A DNA stretch of 6,768 nt from CAYRVX01 sp964642165 (GTDB taxonomy: Bacteria; Planctomycetota; Phycisphaerae; SM23-33). The stretch's first letter is position 1; every line of letters starts with the position of its first letter. The notes under the pieces were generated by a model, which worked only from the letters and a program-made list of their open reading frames with translations, searched no databases and was not told where the DNA came from. This document shows positions 1 to 6,518 of the stretch, one piece after another. The translations under genes were made by a program, and so were the position numbers. The stretch spans positions 1-6,768 of the forward strand of contig CAZXOC010000355.1 in the NCBI GenBank assembly GCA_964642165.1, given 5' to 3'.

Positions 1-29
1 GGTTTCAGCGGATCTTGATGCCACCCACC

Positions 30-506
30 TCATCGCACCTCCACGACGAGGTCCAACTCCACGGGGGCGTTGAGGGGCAGCTCGGCGGCGCCGATCGCGC
101 AGCGGGTGTGGCGCCCGGCGTCGCCGAAGGCGCCCACCAGCAGCTCGCTGGCGGCGTTGGCGACGCCCGCCTGGTCGGTGAAGCCCGGCGCGGAGTTCAC
201 GAACACGTTCATGCGGACCACGCGGACGACGCGGCTGAGCTCGCCGGGCGTCTCGCCGTCGCCCAGCACTTGCCGGATCGCCGCGAGGGCGTTGAGGGCG
301 GCCTGCATGGCCGCGGCCGCGGCAACGTCGGGCGGCACGTCCGTGGGCACCTTGCCCGCGGCAAGCAGCTCGCCGTCCCTCACGGGCATCTGTCCGGCGG
401 TGAGGATGAGCGTGCCGGTCCGCACGGCCGGGACGTACGCCCCGACCGGCGCGGGAGCCGACGGCAGCTCAAGACCCAGCTTCTGAAGTTTCTCTTCCGG
501 CGTCAT
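30..506 (-). CDS. RidA / YjgF-YER057c-UK114 family protein (158 aa)
   Basis: RidA-family proteins are small cytosolic trimers; the founding members hydrolyse reactive enamine/imine intermediates such as 2-aminoacrylate released by PLP enzymes. The whole length fits the longer subfamily with an N-terminal extension: EEKLQKLGLELP at residues 4-15, VGAYVPAVRTG at 21-31, LILTAGQMP at 33-41, and the C-terminal signature GRHTRCAIGAAELPLNAPVE at 131-150. R135 and E150 sit where the family has its substrate-binding arginine and conserved glutamate. The ATG at 504-506 is preceded by GAGGAAAGCG, a good ribosome binding site. The gene starts 38 bp inside the 3' end of scpA on the same strand, so co-transcription and translational coupling are likely. 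The family call is strong. The substrate is unknown, because this subfamily is less well characterised than canonical RidA. Confidence 0.93.
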   Translation of the reverse strand: MTPEEKLQKLGLELPSAPAPVGAYVPAVRTGTLILTAGQMPVRDGELLAAGKVPTDVPPDVAAAAAMQAALNALAAIRQVLGDGETPGELSRVVRVVRMNVFVNSAPGFTDQAGVANAASELLVGAFGDAGRHTRCAIGAAELPLNAPVELDLVVEVR

Positions 507-1356
507 CGCTTTCCTCGGGTTGCGGCGGCGTGTCGGCGACGTACGTCCCCGGGTCGACCGCCGGCTCGGGCGCTGCCGCCGGCGTCGCGGGGGTCTCCTC
601 GGCGTCGGCCTCCCCGTCGCGATCCGGCGGGTCGGGGTTGAGGTGAAGGTAGATCCGCCCGAAGTTATGGTCCTGGTTGGAGAAGACGAGCTTCAGGCGC
701 ACGAGCTCGAGCAGCGCGAGGAACAGCCCGAGGATCTGCCCGCGGTCGGTCCGGCCCTCGAAGACCTCCTGGAACGTCATGGACCCGTCGCGGCGGAGGC
801 GATCGAGGATGTCGGTCTCGTGCAGCTCGATGGGCGTGTCGTCGTAGATGACCTCGTGGGCGGTCTGGCCGGCCCCGATGGCCTCCATGAGGCGGCTAAA
901 AGCGTCCAGCAGGTCCCAGACCTGCACGTCCTCCAGGTCGAGCTCGTCCTCGTCGTCGTCCTGCGGGCGCGGCGGGCGGAGGGGGGACTTCATGGCCTGG
1001 ACGGCGGCGGCGTCGCGCAGGTCCCCCGCGGCGTCTTTGAAGGCCTTGTACTCCAGGAGCTGGCGGACGAGCTCGGCCCGCGGGTCGAGCTCCAGGCCCT
1101 CCTCGCCGCCCTCTTCCGGCGGCGCCGTCGGCAGGAGCATCCGCGTCTTGATCTCCATCAGCGTGGCCGCCATCACCAGGAAGTCGCCGGCCAGGTTCGG
1201 ATCGAGCTTCTTCAGCAGTTCGACGTACCCGACGTACTGCTGCGTGATCCGCGAGATGGGGATGTCGTAGATGTCCACCTCGTCGCGCCGGATGAGGTAG
1301 AGCAGCAGGTCCAGCGGGCCGTTGTAGATGTCCAGGCTGACGCGGTAGGAGCTCAT
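469..1356 (-). CDS. scpA: Segregation and condensation protein A (ScpA kleisin), 295 aa
   Basis: ScpA is the kleisin subunit that bridges the two SMC heads and, with ScpB, forms the bacterial SMC condensin complex that organises and segregates the nucleoid. The N-terminal SMC-neck-binding domain is clear: YNGPLDLLLYLIRRDEVDIY at residues 11-30, then DIPISRITQQYVGYVELLKK at 31-50 and DFLVMAATLMEIKTRMLLP at 58-76. An acidic linker follows (DDDEDELDLEDV at 133-144). The C-terminal winged-helix region that contacts the SMC head runs from about 170 to 240. The last 55 residues are a Pro/Ala/Glu-rich tail beyond the usual end. The open frame extends upstream to 1554, but ATG 1354-1356 is chosen because homology begins at once (MSSYRVSLDIYNGPLDLLL) and TGGAGGCG precedes it. 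The longer reading would overlap the divergent neighbour. No scpB is visible; the window ends just past ridA. Confidence 0.96.
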   Translation of the reverse strand: MSSYRVSLDIYNGPLDLLLYLIRRDEVDIYDIPISRITQQYVGYVELLKKLDPNLAGDFLVMAATLMEIKTRMLLPTAPPEEGGEEGLELDPRAELVRQLLEYKAFKDAAGDLRDAAAVQAMKSPLRPPRPQDDDEDELDLEDVQVWDLLDAFSRLMEAIGAGQTAHEVIYDDTPIELHETDILDRLRRDGSMTFQEVFEGRTDRGQILGLFLALLELVRLKLVFSNQDHNFGRIYLHLNPDPPDRDGEADAEETPATPAAAPEPAVDPGTYVADTPPQPEESDDAGRETSEAGS

Positions 1357-1398
1357 CGCCTCCAGATCATACCGGCGAGGGCGCCGAATGCACGCCGC

Positions 1399-1427
1399 TT
1401 CCCGGGCGGAACCCTCGCCGCTATACT
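1399..1427 (+). promoter_or_regulatory. Candidate sigma-70-type promoter for the dehalogenase-like gene
   Basis: TATACT at 1422-1427 matches the -10 consensus at five of six positions. It is the only AT-rich patch in the 118-bp divergent gap. TTCCCG lies 17 bp upstream at 1399-1404 and is a poor -35 (three of six). A start near 1434 would give a leader of about 40 nt before GTG 1475 and would exclude the upstream ATG at 1388. On the opposite strand the same patch reads TATAGC, so it could also serve scpA as a bidirectional element. Prediction from sequence only. Confidence 0.35.
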
Positions 1428-1464
1428 GGGGGCGGCGAGGGCGCGGAAGCGCCCCGCGTGCCTC

Positions 1465-1469
1465 GGAGG
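1465..1469 (+). promoter_or_regulatory. Ribosome binding site that decides the GTG start at 1475
   Basis: GGAGG lies five bases upstream of GTG 1475-1477, an ideal Shine-Dalgarno spacing. Neither the ATG at 1388 nor the GTG at 1493 has an equally good site. The residues encoded between 1388 and 1475 (many Arg, Ser, Gly, Ala) look like non-coding translation. Confidence 0.65.
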
Positions 1470-1474
1470 CCGTT

Positions 1475-2434
1475 GTGCAGCCCGTCCGTGCCGTGAACAA
1501 CCCGCCGTACCAGGTTGACCCGAACGCCCTCGGGCGGTTCGATCGACGCCGCACCGCCTTCGCGCTGGAGCGGCGGGGGGCGGAAAGTCTCCCGCCCTAC
1601 GAGCCGGCCGGGCACGGCGGTCTGGACGGCGACGACCTCGTCGCACGCATCGCGCGGACGGTGCACAACCGCTTCGGGCTCGTCTTCGATGGCGATCGGC
1701 CGGGCTGGCAGCAGGCGGCGGGAGATCACCCGCCGGCCGGGACCGACCCCGCCGCCAACGCCGAGGCGGTCCGTCGCGCGGCGCGGCGCTTCGGCGCGGA
1801 CCTGGTCGGCATCGGCCGGGTCAACCCGCTGTGGGTGTACTCGCACGACGAGGACGGCCGGCCGGTCAAGCTCCCCGCGTCGCACCGGTGGGCGGTCGTC
1901 CTGGGCACGGCGATGGACGCCGAGGCGATCCGCAGCTCGCCGGGGCCCGCGGCCTCGGCGGCGACGCAGCTCGGCTACATGCGGATGGCCATCCACGCCC
2001 ACTGCGTGGCGCGGTTCGTCCAGGCGCTGGGCCACGGCGCGGTGGCCTGCCGCAACGACACGGCGTTGAGCATCCCGCTGGCGATCGACGCCGGGCTGGG
2101 CGAGCTGGGTCGCCACGGCCTGCTGATCACGCCGCGGTTCGGCCCGTGCGTGCGGATCTCCAAGGTCTTCACGGACATGCCGTTGGCAGCGGATTGGCCC
2201 ATCGAGCACGGCGTGGCGGAGGCCTGCCGCGAATGCCGGCGCTGCGTGGAGGCCTGCGGCGCGGGGGCCGTCAGCGACGCCGACGAGCCGTCCTTCCGGA
2301 CCGTCTGCCCGGCCAACAACCCGGGCGTCCGCCGCTGGGCCGTGGACGCCGTGGCCTGCCTGGCCGCGTGGCGCCGCCACGGGCGAAGCTGCTCCAACTG
2401 CATCGCCGCCTGCCCCTTCACGCCCGGCGCCTGA
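1475..2434 (+). CDS. Reductive-dehalogenase-like 4Fe-4S double-cluster protein (319 aa)
   Basis: The N-terminus NNPPYQVDPNALGRFDRRRTAF (split here as residues 8-16 and 17-29) resembles the conserved start of mature reductive dehalogenases (RdhA), as does FGADLVGIGRVNPLWVYS at residues 106-123. Two ferredoxin-type motifs follow: C251-x2-C254-x2-C257-x3-C261, and C295-x10-C306-x2-C309-x3-C313-P, the RdhA-like arrangement. RdhA enzymes use cobalamin plus two 4Fe-4S clusters to remove halogens; epoxyqueuosine reductase QueG is a relative. This protein has no Tat signal, is short (respiratory RdhA are usually about 450-550 aa), and ends four residues after the last Cys-Pro-Phe. No RdhB-type membrane anchor is adjacent. 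The first motif ends Cys-Gly rather than Cys-Pro. A soluble, probably corrinoid-dependent reductase is inferred. Halogenated substrates are not shown, and a QueG-like or electron-transfer role is possible. It is transcribed divergently from scpA. The GTG start was chosen from GGAGG at 1465-1469. Confidence 0.8.
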   Translation: MQPVRAVNNPPYQVDPNALGRFDRRRTAFALERRGAESLPPYEPAGHGGLDGDDLVARIARTVHNRFGLVFDGDRPGWQQAAGDHPPAGTDPAANAEAVRRAARRFGADLVGIGRVNPLWVYSHDEDGRPVKLPASHRWAVVLGTAMDAEAIRSSPGPAASAATQLGYMRMAIHAHCVARFVQALGHGAVACRNDTALSIPLAIDAGLGELGRHGLLITPRFGPCVRISKVFTDMPLAADWPIEHGVAEACRECRRCVEACGAGAVSDADEPSFRTVCPANNPGVRRWAVDAVACLAAWRRHGRSCSNCIAACPFTPGA

Positions 2435-2487
2435 CCGGCCCGGGAGAAGGCCCCCGATCTCCGCCCCGTCACATGGCAGCCGCCGGG

Positions 2488-2508
2488 CCTCCGGCACGTG
2501 CCGTGAGG
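2488..2508. terminator. Possible hairpin between convergent genes
   Basis: The 12-bp perfect palindrome CGGCACGTGCCG (2492-2503) is flanked by CCTC and GAGG. These extend the stem to eight pairs with one bulged T and an ACGT loop. It lies between the stop at 2434 and the convergent gene end at 2520, where a shared terminator would be expected. There is no T-tract on either side, so it is not a canonical intrinsic terminator. CACGTG-centred palindromes can also bind proteins. Confidence 0.3.
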
Positions 2509-2519
2509 GACATCCCGGT

Positions 2520-2900
2520 TCATCCCTTGAGCGAGAGTCCCTGCTTGGCACACGCTTTGCGCAGCTTGCGAAGCGCGCCGCCGACAGCCCTTCCGTTGCG
2601 CATCTTCCCGTAGAGGTGCTCACTGACCGACTGCTGGGCGATGCCCAGTCGCTCGGCGATCTGACGCTGATTGAGCTCCTCGATGAAGTACAGAAGGACC
2701 ACTTCCCGCTGGCGGTCCGTAAGCACCTCCTCCATGAGCCGCCGCACCCGGGGCCAGAGCCCGCGCGCACGGTCCAGGCGGTCGTGGCGCTCGGCCACGT
2801 CCTCGGGGCGCTCGTGCCAGAGGCGGTCCGCCTCGGAGAACCGCTGCCAGCTTTCGGCCGCGAGCGTGACCTCCCAGAAGTCGCGGTTGAACTTCGCCAT
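2520..2900 (-). CDS. Sigma-70 region 4-like helix-turn-helix protein (126 aa)
   Basis: Residues 58-96 read like sigma-factor region 4: LTDRQREVVLLYFIEELNQ, then a helix-turn-helix at about 77-96 (QIAERLGIAQQSVSEHL), then a basic tail ALRKLRKACAKQG. Unlike a real sigma factor there is no region 2, so it cannot recognise a -10 element alone; a DNA-binding regulator is more likely. About 12 residues (YGKMRNGRAVGG, 97-108) sit between the recognition helix and the ALRKLRKA helix, which in sigma factors follow more directly. The N-terminal 57 residues are charged, with several Trp, and not recognised. The frame is open far upstream (to 3812), but that part overlaps the HEAT gene in another frame. 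ATG 2898-2900 is taken because protein-like sequence begins there. The ribosome site is weak (TTGGGTG) and an in-frame GTG directly precedes the ATG. It lies 23 nt after the HEAT-repeat gene, probably in one transcript. Confidence 0.82.
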   Translation of the reverse strand: MAKFNRDFWEVTLAAESWQRFSEADRLWHERPEDVAERHDRLDRARGLWPRVRRLMEEVLTDRQREVVLLYFIEELNQRQIAERLGIAQQSVSEHLYGKMRNGRAVGGALRKLRKACAKQGLSLKG

Positions 2901-2923
2901 CACCCAACATGCTCGGCTTGGGC

Positions 2924-4387
2924 TCAGATCCAGGGCTGGTCCAGCGTCCGGGCGATGGTGGTAGCGGGGAACTCGATCATCACCAAGGCCCGCCCGGCCG
3001 ACCAGCGATAGGCGCAGTACCGCGTCCGCGACAGGGCCAGCGCGTCCACCAGGAAGTCCACCGGCTCCATGGAGCCGGTGCCCTGGTACACCCGCCCCGC
3101 GGCATAGAAGCACGCGGCCAGCGGGCGCGAGTGCTTCTTTCCGGGCACGCGCGAATGCCGGTAGGCCTCCGCCCGCTCCCGTATGTCGGCCAGGATATCG
3201 CTTCGCCCGGAGCCCTGGAAGACCATTCCCAGTCCCTCGACGGCCGGCGCCGCCGTCTGCGGATCCCCGGCCAGGTCCAGGCACAATGCCCGCAGTTCCT
3301 CGTCGCACGTGGATCGCGCGACCATCCCCAGGCCGCGCACCGCTCCCGCCGCAACGGCGCGGTTCCGCGCGCCGCACAGTTCCTTCAGCGCCGCGGCGGC
3401 CGCCTCGTCCTCCGAGCCGTCCAGCAGGCTGCCCAGGCAGACGGCCGCGACGCGCTGGGCCGGCACGTCGCCGGTGCGGAGCAACTCCAGAAGCGGCCCG
3501 CGATGATCCTGTGACTCGGCGCCGGCGAAGCACGCGGGCGCGTTGGCGATCAGCGCGCGGGCAGTGCACGCGTTGCCTCGCAGGTGCAGCATCCGCTCGA
3601 GAGCGTCCATGCCCTTCCCGGCCGCCGCCCGGCAGAGCCCTTCGATCGCCGAACGGTGTGTGAACTGCGCGCAGAACCTGTGTGGGTCGCCCGGTTTGGG
3701 CTTCCGGTTCAGGCGTGGCTCGAAGAACTCCCGGCAGCCGCGCCGGTACCACTCGTCCGACGCGCCGCGCAGCAGGATGCCCACGGCCAGGTCTGTCCCG
3801 CGCCAGCTCCATTCGATGTCCGGGACGGCCACGGCGCCGTATGCGCCATCAGTCGGGCGCCCGGCGAAGACCCGGGCAACGGCCAAGTGACGCTCGCGCT
3901 CGCCGAGCCGTGAGCGATCCGCGACGCGACGGATCTCTAGCAGTACCCCTTCATCGCCCGAGCCGAACGCTGCTCGGCTGAGGGCCGTGACCGCCTGCTG
4001 CCGAATGAACTGATTGGGGTGGTTGAGGTAGGGCGCGAGGTGCTCCAGGATGACCTTGGCCGGCCATTCGGCCAAGGCCGCCCCGATGACCTGGACGGCC
4101 CGGTCGCGGAGGAACGGATCGAGGTTGCGGGTGAAGTAGTCCAGGTCGCGGACGGCCTTGGGCCCCGCGGTGTGGAACACCCGGCCGGCCACCTCGATCG
4201 CCTGGAGGCGCACGTTGCTGTCACCGCGGTTGAGGTACGGATAGAGAAACGGAAGCGCCCGCGCGTCGCCCGTCCGGCTGAAGCGGGCCGTGACGTAGTC
4301 CGCCCACACCGCGTCGGCCAACCCCTGGCGGTCCAACGCATGCCATGCCCGCGTGTGCTCTTCCAGCGCCGTCCACATATCCTTCAT
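2924..4387 (-). CDS. HEAT-repeat-containing protein (487 aa), function unknown
   Basis: The protein is almost entirely alpha-helical repeats. Three HEAT-like units are clear near the N-terminus: residues 42-74 (ALPFLYPYLNRGDSNVRLQAIEVAGRV region), 77-109 (DPFLRDRAVQVIGAAL) and 110-142 (HLAPYLNHPNQFIRQQAVTAL). More lie in the C-terminal half at about 297-325, 328-357 and 362-392, with a final one near 443-472 (SAGRALVMIEF). The middle, 185-285, is less regular and holds IEWSWRGTDLAVG and an Arg/Lys/Pro stretch. HEAT arrays are protein-binding scaffolds; no catalytic motif is visible. There is no signal peptide or membrane segment, so it is probably cytoplasmic. ATG 4385-4387 is preceded by GAGGTGAGCC, a strong ribosome site. 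A second ATG at codon 4 is possible. It is the first gene of a likely two-gene unit with the downstream sigma-4-like protein. Confidence 0.85.
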   Translation of the reverse strand: MKDMWTALEEHTRAWHALDRQGLADAVWADYVTARFSRTGDARALPFLYPYLNRGDSNVRLQAIEVAGRVFHTAGPKAVRDLDYFTRNLDPFLRDRAVQVIGAALAEWPAKVILEHLAPYLNHPNQFIRQQAVTALSRAAFGSGDEGVLLEIRRVADRSRLGERERHLAVARVFAGRPTDGAYGAVAVPDIEWSWRGTDLAVGILLRGASDEWYRRGCREFFEPRLNRKPKPGDPHRFCAQFTHRSAIEGLCRAAAGKGMDALERMLHLRGNACTARALIANAPACFAGAESQDHRGPLLELLRTGDVPAQRVAAVCLGSLLDGSEDEAAAAALKELCGARNRAVAAGAVRGLGMVARSTCDEELRALCLDLAGDPQTAAPAVEGLGMVFQGSGRSDILADIRERAEAYRHSRVPGKKHSRPLAACFYAAGRVYQGTGSMEPVDFLVDALALSRTRYCAYRWSAGRALVMIEFPATTIARTLDQPWI

Positions 4388-5024
4388 GGCTCACCTCGAT
4401 GGAAAGCGGACGCACGCCCCGCGATTCCAGACGGAGGGAGCGAGCTGACCTCGGCCCGCTCGCTGTTCCAACCGCAGGGCGCGGGACGCGCGTCCACCTA
4501 TACACACTTTCACAGGTACTTCTTGCTGCCCGGACGACGCCGACTCCTCGCCAGAACGCCTCTCGGATGTGGAAGGAGTACAGGCGCGCCACGGCTCTGG
4601 ACCGCTTCACGCGACCTGCCCGAAGGACCGGCAGGCCGTGGCGCGAAGCTGTCCCTTGCCAGGCCGTTGCCGGGCGCCAAAGCGGGGCGATCCTGGGCTT
4701 CCGTGAAGGCCTGGTCCTCGATGATTCTCTGCGCGGATGGGCAATCGAGTCCTTTACACAGGCCGCTTCGGGCGGCACCATGGCCCGGAGACGGCCGGAT
4801 CTCCCTGCCGTCGATCAGTGAAGGAACTTGCTGACCTCGCGGTCCAGGGTAGAATTGTCAGAGAATCGACAGCGGCGCCGGCCGGAGGCCAGCCGGGTGA
4901 TTCCGGCCTGGACCTCGCTCGAAGACGGCAAGGTCCTGTGCTTGCGTGGGGCGAAGGGGCAGGCGACCCAGGCGGCCGGACAGTGCGCGGCAAGGCGGAC
5001 GAGAACGGACAGATCGGGAACACC
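4388..5024. other. 637-bp intergenic region without a convincing gene
   Basis: This separates the divergent HEAT and sulfatase genes. Open frames cross it on both strands, but they are Arg/Pro/Ser-rich, lack ribosome sites and look like high-GC read-through. It contains the HEAT gene ribosome site (about 4388-4397), a small AT-rich patch CTATACACAC at 4498-4507, a short hairpin (GCCGC at 4762-4766, GCGGC at 4772-4776) and the promoter candidate at 4828-4855. The best small-ORF candidate is 4567-4821 on the plus strand (84 codons), with no ribosome site. I see no RNA gene or riboswitch I can name. Confidence 0.55.
4828..4855 (+). promoter_or_regulatory. Candidate promoter upstream of the sulfatase
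   Basis: TTGCTG at 4828-4833 and TAGAAT at 4850-4855 are separated by 16 bp. They match the sigma-70 consensus at three of six and five of six positions. The predicted start near 4862 would give a leader of roughly 160 nt. GGAACTT at 4823-4829 matches an ECF-type -35, but no suitable -10 lies at the usual distance. Prediction only. Confidence 0.35.
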
Positions 5025-6410
5025 ATGAACCGACGCGAGTTTCTGAAGGCAGCGGCCGGCGGCATCGCCACGATGTGCTCGCTGCCGGCACTGGCCGTGG
5101 TCCGGGCCCGCCGGCGCAAGCCCAACGTCGTCATCCTCTTCATCGACGATCTGGGCTACGGCGACCTGGGCAGTTTCGGCTGCCGGGACATCCCGACACC
5201 GCACATGGACTCGCTGGCGACCCACGGGGTGAAGTGCACGAACTCCTACGTGACCAATCCGCCGTGCTCGCCCAGCCGGTGCTGCATCATGACCGGCATG
5301 TACATACAGCGGTTCGGCAAGTCCGGCATGGCGCGCGGCCTGCCCATCCCCAGGGACCATCCGACCATGGCCGAGTTCATGCGGGATGCGGGCTACGTGA
5401 CCGGTATGATCGGGAAGTGGGACATCGGTTCCAGGGAGCAGGGCCCGCTGGATCGCGGGTTCATGGAAGTCGCGAGGTCCGCGCCGAGCAGGAAGCCGTT
5501 CATCTGTCTCCGACGTGACGGATCCGAGGTGTTCCGGACCGACCTCGATGGCGACTACATGGCTGAATTCGTGGAGCGGAACAAGGACAAGCCCTTCTTC
5601 CTCTACTTCTCGCCCAATGCCATTCACTCGCCCAGCGGAGACACGCCGGCACACTACCAGAATCGCTCGAAGGCAAAGGGGAAACGCAGACCCTTGGCCG
5701 GCGCCCTGATCGCGGTGGACGATGCGGTCGGGAAGCTGCTGGCCATGCTGAAGAAGCACGACATCGAGAGGGATACCATCGTCTTCCTGACCGGGGATAA
5801 CGGCCCGAACCTCGGCGAGCAGGGAAGTGCGGCGCCCTATCGCGGCGGGAAGGGGAAGGGCACGCAACTCGAAGGCTGGGTGCATACGCCCGCGATCGTG
5901 TCGTGGCCCGGGGGCCTGCCGGCGGGGAAGACCTACGAGGGGCTCATGTGCACGATGGACTTCTACGCCACCGCGGCGGCCGTCGCGCGAAAGCCGCTTC
6001 CGAAGCGCTGTGAGGGGAAAGACCTGCTGCCGTATCTGAGGCGCGAGAAGACCGGCGACGTGCATGAGGAGTTGTACTGGCACAATGTCGATCCGAAGGA
6101 CGCACCGCGCCGGAACCTCCGGGCCATGCGCTGGAGACAGTGGCGGCTGATCAAGTATCCGGACGGCTGGCGGCTGTTCGACCTGAAAGCCGACCCCAAG
6201 GAGACCCGGAACCTGGCCGAGGCCCATGCGGACGTCGTCGCCGACATGCGGAAACGCTACGACGCCTGGGCCGCGGAACTGCCTCCCCCGGACACCTCCT
6301 GGCAGAAGGACGGGCGAGGCGGACGCATGCCGCAAGGGTGGGGCTGGGCAACAAACGCCGAGACGGAAGAGTGGAAAGGGCAGAAGAGGACGAAGCGGAA
6401 GCGGAAATGA
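5025..6410 (+). CDS. Tat-exported type I (formylglycine) sulfatase, 461 aa
   Basis: Sulfatases hydrolyse sulfate esters, often from algal or host polysaccharides. The N-terminus MNRREFLKAAAGG carries a twin-arginine motif and a hydrophobic stretch ending PALA (residues 21-24), so export is expected. Visible catalytic elements are D41-D42 (FIDDLGYGDLG), C81 in CSPSR (converted to formylglycine) with R85, K131, H201 (AIHSP), D258-N259 (TGDNG) and K276 (RGGKGKG). Two features are odd. The usual GKWHLG motif reads GKWDIG, with Asp133 at the active-site His position. The GGKG-x-EGG-x-R-x-P block reads GGKGKGTQLEGWVHTP, with an insertion and changed residues. Length is normal for a compact S1 sulfatase, and the C-terminus is strongly basic (KGQKRTKRKRK). 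The frame is open from 4737, but ATG 5025 begins the Tat signal; GGGA lies at modest spacing upstream. No formylglycine-generating enzyme is in the window. The substrate cannot be assigned. Confidence 0.93.
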   Translation: MNRREFLKAAAGGIATMCSLPALAVVRARRRKPNVVILFIDDLGYGDLGSFGCRDIPTPHMDSLATHGVKCTNSYVTNPPCSPSRCCIMTGMYIQRFGKSGMARGLPIPRDHPTMAEFMRDAGYVTGMIGKWDIGSREQGPLDRGFMEVARSAPSRKPFICLRRDGSEVFRTDLDGDYMAEFVERNKDKPFFLYFSPNAIHSPSGDTPAHYQNRSKAKGKRRPLAGALIAVDDAVGKLLAMLKKHDIERDTIVFLTGDNGPNLGEQGSAAPYRGGKGKGTQLEGWVHTPAIVSWPGGLPAGKTYEGLMCTMDFYATAAAVARKPLPKRCEGKDLLPYLRREKTGDVHEELYWHNVDPKDAPRRNLRAMRWRQWRLIKYPDGWRLFDLKADPKETRNLAEAHADVVADMRKRYDAWAAELPPPDTSWQKDGRGGRMPQGWGWATNAETEEWKGQKRTKRKRK

Positions 6411-6426
6411 TGCAGACTTCATCCGG

Positions 6427-6441
6427 CCGGTCGACGACCGG
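6427..6441 (+). repeat. Short inverted repeat just after the sulfatase stop
   Basis: CCGGTC (6427-6432) and GACCGG (6436-6441) can pair across a three-base GAC loop. No T-tract follows, so it is not a good terminator by itself. It may stabilise the transcript end or be a chance product of the high GC. Confidence 0.3.
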
Positions 6442-6496
6442 AACGCCTGCCTGGTCCAGCAGAGGGTACCACTTCCGCGCGGCGAGCACTCCTTGC

Positions 6497-6518
6497 GCCC
6501 CTCCGGGGCTTTGTTTAT
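6497..6518 (+). terminator. Intrinsic (Rho-independent) terminator of the sulfatase gene
   Basis: GCCCC (6497-6501) and GGGGC (6505-6509) form a five-pair GC stem around a TCC loop. TTTGTTTAT follows directly at 6510-6518. The element lies about 90 nt after the sulfatase stop, in the right orientation. The stem is short but entirely GC, and the T-rich tract stands out against the local composition. Confidence 0.6.

Noticed and set aside
1..33. ATG overlapping the ridA stop (ATGA) on the minus strand, open to the window edge
   Set aside because: Only 11 codons are visible (MRWVASRSAET), with no recognisable similarity. The overlap is a typical coupled start, but too little is present to call a gene.
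1388..1474. ATG 1388 as the start of the dehalogenase-like gene
   Set aside because: It lies upstream of the likely promoter, has no ribosome site, and the extra 29 residues are unlike the family. GTG 1475 has GGAGG at ideal spacing.
2520..3812. 430-codon reading of the sigma-4-like gene
   Set aside because: The first 304 codons overlap the HEAT gene in another frame and are Arg/Gly/Pro-rich shadow sequence; only the last 126 codons look like protein.
4398..4507. Minus-strand promoter for the HEAT gene (TATAGG near 4497-4502, or GGAAC-type ECF site near 4467-4471)
   Set aside because: Neither has a matching partner element at normal spacing, so no promoter can be supported.
4762..4776. Hairpin GCCGC-TTCGG-GCGGC as a terminator
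   Set aside because: No T-tract follows and no gene ends nearby on either strand.
4567..4821. 84-codon plus-strand open frame in the long gap (starts MWKEYRRATALD)
   Set aside because: It has no ribosome site, the frame is open well upstream into the HEAT gene's opposite strand, and the Arg-rich first half looks like non-coding high-GC translation. Its third-position GC is not distinctive.
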